Below, one piece after another: positions 24,951 to 35,300 of a stretch of DNA of 64,000 nucleotides. The stretch lies in contig CM037865.1 of the NCBI GenBank assembly GCA_021292105.1, forward strand, positions 66,887,630-66,951,629. Reading direction: 5' to 3'. This DNA comes from Anadara kagoshimensis. Lineage: Eukaryota > Mollusca > Bivalvia > Arcoida > Arcidae. The notes under the pieces are model-generated. The model was not told the DNA's origin, searched no databases, and saw only the letters and a list, made by a program, of their open reading frames with translations. Position 1 is the first letter of the stretch. The number at the start of each line of letters is the position of its first letter. Both the position numbers and the translations under genes were made by a program.

Positions 24951-25966
24951 TCTCTAATATCATTAAGAGTGATAATAATTCAGCTTAGCTTAAATAGGAT
25001 CTCTAATATCATTAAGAGTGATAATAATTCAGCTTAAATAGGATCTCTAATATCATTAAGAGTGATAATAATTCAGCCTAAATAGGATCTCTAATATCAT
25101 TAAGAGTGATTATAATTCAGCTTAGCTTAAATAGGATCTCTAATATCATTAAGAGTGATAATAATTCAGCTTAAATAGGATCTCTAATATCATTAAGAGT
25201 GATTATAATTCAGCTTAAATAGGATCTCTAATATCATTAAGAGTGATAATAATTCAGCTTAAATAGGATCTCTAATATAATTAAGAGTGATAATAATTCA
25301 GCTTAGCTTAAATAGGATCTCTAATATCATTAAGAGTGATAATAATTCAGCTTAAATAGGATCTCTAATATCATTAAGAGTGATAATAATTCAGCTTAAA
25401 TAGGATCTCTAATATCATTAAGAGTGATTATAATTCAGCTTAGCTTAAATAGGATCTCTAATATCATTAAGAGTGATAATAATTCAGCTTAGCTTAAATA
25501 GGATCTCTAATATCATTAAGAGTGATTATAATTCAGCTTAGCTTAAATAGGATCTATAATATCATTAAGAGTGATAATAGTTCAGCTTAAATAGGATCTC
25601 TAATATAATTAAGAGTGATTATAATTCAGCTTAGCTTAAATAGGATCTCTAATATCATTAAGAGTGATAATAATTCAGCTTAGCTTAAATAGGATCTCTA
25701 ATATCATTAAGAGTGATAATAATTCAGCTTAAATAGGATCTCTAATATCATTAAGAGTGATTGTAATTCAGCTTAGCTTAAATAGGATCTCTAATATCAT
25801 TAAGAGTGATAATAATTCAGCTTAGCTTAAATAGGATCTCTAATATCATTAAGAGTGATTATAATTCAGCTTAGCTTAAATAGGATCTCTAATATCATTA
25901 AGAGTGATAATAATTCAGCTTAAATAGGATCTCTAATATAATTAAGAGTGATTATAATTCAGCTGC
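24951..25966. repeat. 44/49-bp minisatellite next to the tandem array
   Basis: About 22 copies; unit has AATAGGATCTCTAATATCAT and TAAGAGTGATAATAATTCAG. A 49-bp form has an extra CTTAG before CTTAAATAGG. Its first copy overlaps unit 4 sequence (GTGATGATAATTCAGCTTAA), so the array seems to have grown out of the unit's own sequence, which units 1-3 carry as one copy. Confidence 0.93.
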
Positions 25967-26206
25967 ATTGACATTCAATAGGGTCTCCAATCTACCTCAA
26001 TTCAGGAAAATAGTTGTCAAGGAAAAGATAAATTATAGAAATTGCACTAAGCATTAGTTATGGTATTGAGTGTGGAGGGTGTACCGGTGTATATCCGAGT
26101 ATGATATTGACTGTAAAGGGTGGACTACCAAGTTCATAAAACTTCAGTGTCCTAGGACCACCACTTTGTTTCATACACTGGTGTACATACATATAACATA
26201 GAAAAA

Positions 26207-26207
26207 A

Positions 26208-26268
<61 letters not shown>

Positions 26269-26278
26269 GGGGGGGGGA
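26207..26278. repeat. (TG)n tract followed by GA and a G run
   Basis: TG repeated from about 26208 to 26258, then GAGAGAGAG and a G run to 26277. It sits directly downstream of the MRPS9 C-terminal codons. Confidence 0.97.
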
Positions 26279-26286
26279 GTTCATAC

Positions 26287-26365
26287 CAAGTGTATTTAGC
26301 TCTTGCTCCTTTCTGCCCAGGCTTCTTCCTTTCTCGTGTTCTAGGATCTCTCACTAACAGACCAG
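26287..26365 (-). CDS. MRPS9: MRPS9 exon l (C-terminal tail; last exon seen)
   Basis: Acceptor AACTTGTAG. Encodes [20 protein letters not shown] then ARAKYT and TG of the conserved Trp codon. This is the universally conserved basic S9 tail, which normally ends about four residues later (TWKKR-like). Two readings exist. A donor ACTTG|GTATGA at 26287/26286 would give a tiny final exon further left, which I did not find. Without splicing, the frame runs through a C tract and the CA repeat as [10 protein letters not shown] then (TH)n and stops at 26058. I prefer the splice reading. Confidence 0.9.
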
Positions 26366-29300
26366 CTACAAGTTAAATAATCAACAATGTTTATACATGT
26401 ACATTTAAAAACAACTTACTAATGATGATGATAATGACAATCACTATAATGATGATGATAATGACAATCACTATAATGATGATGATGATGACAATCACTG
26501 TAATAATGATGATGATAATGACAATCACTATAATGATGATGATAATGACAATCACTATAATGATGATGATAATGACAATCACTATAATGATGATGATGAT
26601 GACAATCACTGTAATAATGATGATGATAATGACAATCACTATAATGATGATGATAATGACAATCACTATAATGATGATGATAATGACAATCTCTATAATG
26701 ATGATGATGATGACAATCACTATAATGATGATTATGATAATCACTCTTTGGCAGTTTCAAGTTCAGCTATGGTGGCTTATTTCTGAAATCGACATAATTT
26801 CAGTAGACATACAATCATGTGGACTTAATATCTTGACAAGATGAGAAAACGTTGTGCTACCCAAATAAAAAGTTGAGATAGATAACACGACATGTCTAGA
26901 TACTTATGTCGACTAGTCATGGTAAATACATGTATCTCAAAATAAGTATTTCGACATGCCGTGTTATTTATCTCAACTTTTATTTCATTATCACAAAATT
27001 CCATCATATTATCTCAACTTGTGATATAAAGTGGACATGTCGAGATAATTTTCATGTAGACCGAAATTATCTGGAAGTCAGAAATAAGCCACTATACTCT
27101 GCTGTTAAATTGATTACTAAGTTTTGTTCTGCAGTAATATTTGTCTTAACACAGGCACCTTTCTGATCAGACACAGTTTCAATTAAAATTAACACAGGCA
27201 CCTTTCTGATCAGACACAGTTTCAATTAAAATTAACACAGGCACCTTTCTGATCAGACACAGTTTCAATTAAAATTAACACAGGCACCTTTCTGATCAGA
27301 CACAGTTTCAATTAAAATTAACAATGTCTTAAACTTGTTTTTATGGATTGTTTTGTGTACATGTAACATAAGACAGCCTATAAGGGGGATAAAGATATGT
27401 GCCAGAATTGTAAGACTGGGCCCTGTAATAGCCTGGGTTCAAGTCATATAAACTTACCTACACTACAAAACATTATATTATAGTAAAACAATACAACACA
27501 GGGATCGAATTTTAGTGAAAATACTCGCTAAATGCGAGTGGAATTTCAATTTAGCGAGTTAAAGCTACATCATGCAGGCAAATTTTAGCGAGTGTTTTTT
27601 TTTTGCCAAGTTTCACTTTTGTATGATTATCTTAAGATAAAAATCATAAAAATTCATTAAGTATTAGCCTCTCGGAAAACCCAATAAAAAAGACGATCTT
27701 GTCAGTTCGCACCAACGTTCTTCTTTTTGACCTACATGTGGTTGTTTACAGCCGCCGCCATATTGGCTTTTTGAATTTACGCCAAGTGATAGCGATAAAT
27801 AAACACAAAATATGCTCTTTATACAGCGTTTTAAGTTGAAAAAAGTTTATAATCAACACAAATAATCAGTGTTGAAAGCAGTTTTAATTTTCACGGACGA
27901 TTTTGTTATGAAAATGAAAATATGATAATTTTGAATATGGGAAAATCCCGTCTATCCTCCGAGACTGCTGACTAGATATATCGCAGTGTGATTGAAATCG
28001 GGACGAAATTATAAATGTTGTAGAGTTCCGAGAATAAAGAATAAAAGCTTTGACATTTAACTGATTATAAAAAGGACGGGGTGTCGTGATCATTTTAAAA
28101 AGTATCGATAAAGGGACAGGAGCTAAGTACGCCACGAGTTAAGCATCGGTATTGTAGTTCAATGAATATATGCAAATTGTTTAATTACATATTAAAAAAT
28201 TTAGCAAGTGAAAATTTATTTTAGCGAGTAGAAAGAACCAGCACTTGCTTTTTTTAGCAAGTGATAAAAAATGGGAAAATCGATCCCTGCAACAATCAAT
28301 GTTTGAATATTTACCAACTCAAAAACACATTTTTTATTCATATTTAATAGAAAAGAAACAATAATAACTATCAGACAATTTAGTTTTGAAAAAAAATGGG
28401 GAGTTTATAAAAAGATGGGTTATATATTTTCATTAGCATTAATTTTTTATTTTTCAGATTAAAGGTAAAACATGATTTAAGAGTGTATACAATCATGTCC
28501 CTGTGTATTCTGTGTACATATTATGAGTTTGTGAATGGTGTACTAATACATGTACTTTTGTAAATTGTGTTAAAAAAGGAAAATAAACAAGAGGCCCATG
28601 GGCCTTAATGCTCACCTGAGGCAGAGTACATATCTTATGCAGAGGTTCAATGGTCAATGACATTTTTAAAAGAGAATATCAAAATTTTCAGCAGTAAGGG
28701 CCAATAATATGCAAGTATTTTTGCAAATTACATGTAATTATAATAATTATTATATAAGTATGCTATATATAACATATCTAAAGTCTAGCTACAATATATT
28801 ATTTATAAACAGCTAAAACATCTGTATATTAAAATGTGCATTAGGCCAATACCTACAATATTCCAATATACATGCCTATACAAAGAGTTTATAGTTTTTG
28901 AGATAATTAACCATTTAAGTATTTATTCGCATATATAACCTTGACCTTTGAACCTATGACCTTCATTCATATATCAAAATGATCATTGTGCAAATGTCTA
29001 CAATATCCTAATATACATGCCTATACAAAAAGTTTATAGTTTTTGAGATAATTAACCATTTAAGTATTCGTTCAATTCTATGACCTTGACCTTTGAACCT
29101 ATGACCTTCATTCATATATCAAAATGATTGTTAGGCCAATACCTACAATATTCTAATTTACATGCCTATACAAAAAGTTTATAGTTTTTGAGATAATTAA
29201 CTATTTAAATATTCCTTTGCATCTATGACCTTGACCTTTGAATCTATGACCTTCATTCATATATCAAAATGATTGTTGTGCAAATGCCTACAATATTCTA

Positions 29301-32300
29301 ATATACATGCTTATACAAAAAGTTTATAGTTTTTTAGATAATTAACCATTTAAAAATTCCTTTGCATCTATGACCTTGAACTTTGAATCTATGACCTTCA
29401 TTCATATATCAAAATGATTGTTGTGCAAATACCTACAATATTCCAATATATATGCCTATACAAAAAGTTTATAGTTTTTGAAATAGTTAACCATTTAAAT
29501 ATTCGTTCGCAGCTAGGACCTTGACCTTTGAACCTATGACCTTCATTCATACATCAAAATGATCGTTAGGCCAATACCTACAATATTTCAATACACATGC
29601 CTATACAAAAAGTTTATAGTTTTTGAGTTAATTAACCATTTAAGTATTCGTTCTATTCTATGACCTTGACCTTTGAACCTATGACCTTCATTCATATATC
29701 AAAATGATAGTTGTGCAAATGCCTACAATATTCTAATATGCATGCCTATACAAAAAGTTTATAGTTTTTGCGATAATTAACCATTTAAATATTTGTTCGC
29801 AGCTATGACCTTGACCTTTGAACCTATGAACTTCATTCATATATCAAAATGATCGTTAGGCCAATACCTACAATATTCCAATATACATGCCTATACAAAA
29901 AGTTTATAGTTTTCAAGATATATTGACAAATACATTAATTTTAGTGATTTTCCCCTTAAGTACCTTGCCATTTCCCCATTTTGGCCTCTACAGTTACGAT
30001 TTGTGCAAATCTGAAACTAGGTGCCCTAAGTATGTTTCACATGAAATATCTAAGCTACATCTCTTGTAAGTTCAGAGGAGATGATTTTTAAAGATTTTCA
30101 CAATTTCCCCCTTTATGGGGCCCCAAGGGGACATAATCCTTTCATTTGTGCAAATCTGAAAGGCCTTCACCTAGGCATCATAATCACTAAGTTTCATCAA
30201 ATTTGGCTTGGTAGTTTCAGAGGAGATGATTAAAATGTACAAAGTTAACACACGACGCACGGCAGACAACGGACGGGGAACCATTGCAATAGCTCATCTG
30301 AGCTTTCAGCTCAGGTGAGCTAAAAAAAAATAATACTAACCTACAGTCATTTTTAATAACATATCTTCACTGACAAAGCTTACTAGACTTTTAGATATGG
30401 CTAATCTTAAAGCCAATGATTGACTGGCTAATCCGCCACCTTCGACTTCCGCTACAACATCAACAGAGCCCAGCGCTCCAGTAAATTGTAGTGGAAATAG
30501 TATTTGTTCCCTGGAAAAGAATGCATCAAAAAAGTATCAATATAAAATTTACTTTGACAAGTGAAGTGATAAAATCAAAATTTTCTCAAGATGGCTGCAA
30601 TATCGAGTAAAACATATTGAAAAAGCTACACAAAAATATGAACTTAATACCAATTTATGTGTTGTTGAGTTGTTAAAAGCTTACTTAAATAACACTGCAC
30701 AGGTTCATAATAACGCAAATGCTTTATTCATAAGTTTTGCAATGTCGTACAATAAAGTTTTAAAAGATACTATTTCTACAGTGCTCCAAGTAGCCTAGTA
30801 AATACTCGAAATTTGCGACCAAAAATCGGATTTTGCGACTACAAATTGTCAGACGATCGCCATTATGTCAAATAATTTTTTTGAGTTTGGCCACTAAAAA
30901 TCGGGAAATCCGGAAATTTTGTTCATGACCCGTCACCCAACCTTACAAATAGTCTCGCCATCAATAATATCTTAAAAGCGCTTGAATCAAAGCAGGTAAC
31001 TTTATAGTTTAAAGCGCATAACTGACCGTGATCTAATTATGCATAATGACAGCCAAACGGCAAAAATCACTTTTTGATTTGGGTTTTGTTACGACTTTTA
31101 CTTCATCTAAATGATCAAGTTTGATTGTCTTCTCATCGCTCCGCCTTGAAAGTTGCCTACCATGGTAGGACCAATCCGAGGATCTCGCTAAACCATTCAA
31201 TCGGTAGTAGCGACGGGCGGTGTGATAGAAAGAATTTATATCGTCAACCGTCCTAAAATCGAGAGCGTCCTAAGATTCGAGGCCATTTTTGTTTTCAGTT
31301 ATTATACGAGAGTATCGTCTCTGCAGTGACGATTTCATGCATTAAAGACAAAATTTAGGTACTTATTATGAAACTATCCAGAAAATACAGTTGTCTATTT
31401 TTCAGTTCTCAAATTTTTGTTGCGTTAGCAAATTTAGTTCGTTTTCTATTAGAGTCTCGAATCACAGACGGTCGAGGATAAGGTTTGGCCACCAAGAATT
31501 TTACCTGGCGACAAAAATTTTGAAATGGCTACTGAAATTTTTGAATTATTAGCCATGTGGCTACCAGTTTTCAAAACCTGCTTGGAGCACTGTTTCTAGA
31601 TGGATTAGAACTGTTTTAAAATTAGCAGGTGTAGATATAAATATTTTTAAGCCACATAGTATTTGATCTGTGTCAACAACATCTGCATCAAATGTGCATG
31701 TTTCAATATCAACTGTTATGAAAGGTGCCGGATGGACTAATACTTCGACTTTTAGAAAATATTACAAAATACCTGTTACAGTTTATATATGGTTTTCACA
31801 GGCTATTCTTAATTGAATGCAGAAGTAAATACGTACATGTACATATGTAAATAAATGTAAATATTGTATATAAGAATGTGATATGGTTTTTAATTATGTT
31901 CACTATTGGGCAACTGATTCAGCAGACTCTAAACATCTCACGTGACCCCTCAATACCATGTGTAATAAAATGGAATTGGAAAATTTAAAAAAACTTTATT
32001 GAAGTTTGATTCTAATTTGATGATAACACATGGTAATTAGGGGTAACGTGCCCGCCCACACTGCCCGTGGGTAATCGCTGAATCGTTGCTGCGTTAAAGA
32101 CAACATTGTATCTTTTAATAATCCTAAATTTGAAGACTATCTGAATACATGTATCCTAGTGAGCTTGAAATAAAAAATACAGAATCTTCAAGTCCCGCTT
32201 CATATTAAGACTTATACCTTATGACACCCAAAAAAGGCTACATTTGAAACTTTATGACAAACATGATGACTTCATTTTTTTCTACTGTAAACTTTCCTTT

Positions 32301-35300
32301 TCTATGCAGCAACAATCTGCTTTTCCTGTTTATGGTGCGTTTGTTTCACCTTTAATACTCTATGGTACAGCTTGTTCCCACTACAGGCACTTTGTACAAC
32401 GAAGCAGTCTGCATACAAATAAATTGTTGACCCAGGGAAATTGCAAGCCTAGGCTTATGAGGGCCCTCAAGATGTTTTATGGCTGTCATTACAGTATTGT
32501 TGATAAGTATGATGTCTCTGTGTCCAGAATTACCCTGGATACATTTGATGTCCCATAGTTCTATGTTCCTTTCCCTCTCAATTCTGATTACACACACATG
32601 TGGCGGAAGTAGCTGGATAAACAGGAGGTGCTTACCCTTCCGGTCTCACCTCCCTTGTAAAAGTTCTTGTGATTAGCTTAATTTGTCAATTTCAAAGTTT
32701 TTACTTTACTTTTACATATAGTGATTTGGACATAGATAAGTATGTTTGTTTTTTATTTTGTGTGCATACATAGCCACTTATACTTAGTAAAGTTTTATTC
32801 CAGTGGAAAGACTAATGGATTCAGTGCAGTATTATTTTAGTGCCCATACTTTTTGTGTGCAAACAGTGTCACTTTTACTTAGCCCTGTTTTTTCTAGTTG
32901 AAAGAGCTCAAATAAAGCTGCCACTCAAATGTCCTGGTTTATAGTAATACCTGTATGGCATATGTCCTGGTTTATAGTAATACCTGTATGGGCATATGTC
33001 CGGTTTATAGTAATACCTGTATGGCATATGTCCTGGTTTATAGTAATACCTGTATGGTAGTCCTGGTTTATAGTAATACCTGTATGGCATATGTCCTGGT
33101 TTATAGTAATACCTGTATGGCATATCTTTGAAGTAAAATGTCTGGTTTATAGTAATACCTGTATGGCATATGTCCAGGTTTATAGTAATACCTGTATGGC
33201 ATATGTCCTGGCTTATAGTAATACCTGTATGGCATATTTGAAGTAAAATGTCCTGGTTTATAGTAATACCTGTATGGATATGTCCTGGTTTATAGTAATA
33301 CCTGTATGGCATATGTCCTGGTTTATAGTAATACCTGTATGGCATATGTCCTGGTTTATAGTAATACCTGTATGGCATATGTCCTGGTTTATAGTAATAC
33401 CTGTATGGCATATCTTTGAAGTAAAATGTCCTGGTTATAGTAATACCTGTATGGAATATCTTTGAAGTAAAATGTCCTGGTTTATAGTAATACCTGTATG
33501 GCATATGTCCTGGTTTATAGTAATACCTGTATGGCATATCTTGAGTAAAAATGTCCTGGTTTATAGTAATACCTGTATGGCATATGTCCTGGCTTATAGT
33601 AATACCTGTATGGCATATCTTTGAAGTAAAATGTGACTGTCCTGACTTATAGTAATACCTGTATGGCATATCTTTGAAGTAAAATGTCCTGGTTTATAGT
33701 AATACCTGTATGGCATATGTCCTGGCTTATAGTAATACCTGTATGGCATATCTTTGAAGTAAAATGTGACTGTCCTGACTTATAGTAATACCTGTATGGC
33801 ATATCTTTGAAGTAAAATGTCCTGGTTTATAGTAATACCTGTATGGCATATGTCCAGGTTTATAGTAATACCTGTATGGCATATGTCCAGGTTTATAGTA
33901 ATACCTGTATGGCATATCTTTGAAGTAAAATGTCCTGGTTTATAGTAATACCTGTATGGCATATGTCCTGGTTTATAGTAATACCTGTATGGCATATGTC
34001 CTGGTTTATAGTAATACCTGTATGGCATATGTCCTGGTTTATAGTAATACCTGTATGGCATATCTTTGAAGTAAAATGTCCTGGTTTATAGTAATACCTG
34101 TATGGCATATGTCCAGGTTTATAGTAATACCTGTATGGCATATGTCCAGGTTTATAGTAATACCTGTATGGCATATCTTTGAAGTAAAATGTCCTGGTTT
34201 ATAGTAATACCTGTATGGCATATGTCCTGGTTTATAGTAATACCTGTATGGCATATCTTTGAAGTAAAATGTCCAGGTTTATAGTAATACCTGTATGGCA
34301 TATGTCCTGGCTTATAGTAATACCTGTATGGCATATCTTTGAAGTAAAATGTCCTGGTTTATAGTAATACCTGTATGGCATATGTCCAGGTTTATAGTAA
34401 TACCTGTATGGCATATGTCCTGGTTTATAGTAATACCTGTATGGCATATGTCCTGGTTTATAGTAATACCTGTATGGCATATCTTTGAAGTAAAATGTCC
34501 TGGTTTATAGTAATACCTGTATGGCATATCTTTGAAGTAAAATGTCCTGGTTTATAGTAATACCTGTATGGCATATCTTTGAAGTAAAATGTCCTGGTTT
34601 ATAGTAATACCTGTATGGCATATGTCCAGGTTTATAGTAATACCTGTATGGCATATGTCCTGGTTTATAGTAATACCTGTATGGCATATGTCCTGGTTTA
34701 TAGTAATACCTGTATGGCATATCTTTGAAGTAAAATGTCCTGGTTTATAGTAATACCTGTATGGCATATGTCCTGGTTTATAGTAATACCTGTATGGCAT
34801 ATGTCCTGGTTTATAGTAATACCTGTATGGCATATCTTTGAAGTAAAATGTCCTGGTTTATAGTAATACCTGTATGGCATATGTCCAGGTTTATAGTAAT
34901 ACCTGTATGGCATATGTCCTGGTTTATAGTAATACCTGTATGGCATATGTCCTGGTTTATAGTAATACCTGTATGGCATATCTTTGAAGTAAAATGTCCT
35001 GGTTTATAGTAATACCTGTATGGCATATGTCCTGGTTTATAGTAATACCTGTATGGCATATGTCCTGGTTTATAGTAATACCTGTATGGCATATGTCCTG
35101 GTTTATAGTAATACCTGTATGGCATATGTCCTGGTTTATAGTAATACCTGTATGGCATATCTTTGAAGTAAAATGTCCTGGTTTATAGTAATACCTGTAT
35201 GGCATATGTCCAGGTTTATAGTAATACCTGTATGGCATATGTCCTGGTTTATAGTAATACCTGTATGGCATATGTCCTGGTTTATAGTAATACCTGTATG

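Larger units (their letters stand above)
26366..30340 (-). other. MRPS9 intron k-l
   Basis: About 4 kb. From the acceptor side it holds a 30-bp ATG-rich minisatellite, unassigned sequence, a four-copy tandem repeat, a hAT-like element (27499-28289) and the dispersed repeat with the 145-bp array (28589-30322). No coding sequence was recognised. Confidence 0.8.
30550..31816 (+). pseudogene. Tyrosine recombinase relic split by a MITE
   Basis: Plus-strand frame in two parts, 30550-30778 and 31593-31816; both are in the same frame once the MITE (30779-31592) and one copy of its 6-bp duplication are set aside. Left part: [16 protein letters not shown] and [20 protein letters not shown]. Right part: [16 protein letters not shown], then a stop, then [20 protein letters not shown]. 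This is the C-terminal catalytic half of an integrase-like tyrosine recombinase (H-x-x-R, then G-W, then Y) of the kind in DIRS-type or Crypton elements. The HxxR arginine position is a TGA stop (31670-31700 region), consistent with CGA to TGA decay. Not functional. Confidence 0.78.

Noticed and set aside
26391-26844. Poly-I, poly-H and poly-M ORFs
   Set aside because: All frames of an ATG/ATA-rich minisatellite are open; no gene features.
31086-31224. A functional rRNA gene
   Set aside because: Only about 139 bp of 18S, inside a MITE and with changes in the helix 44 part.
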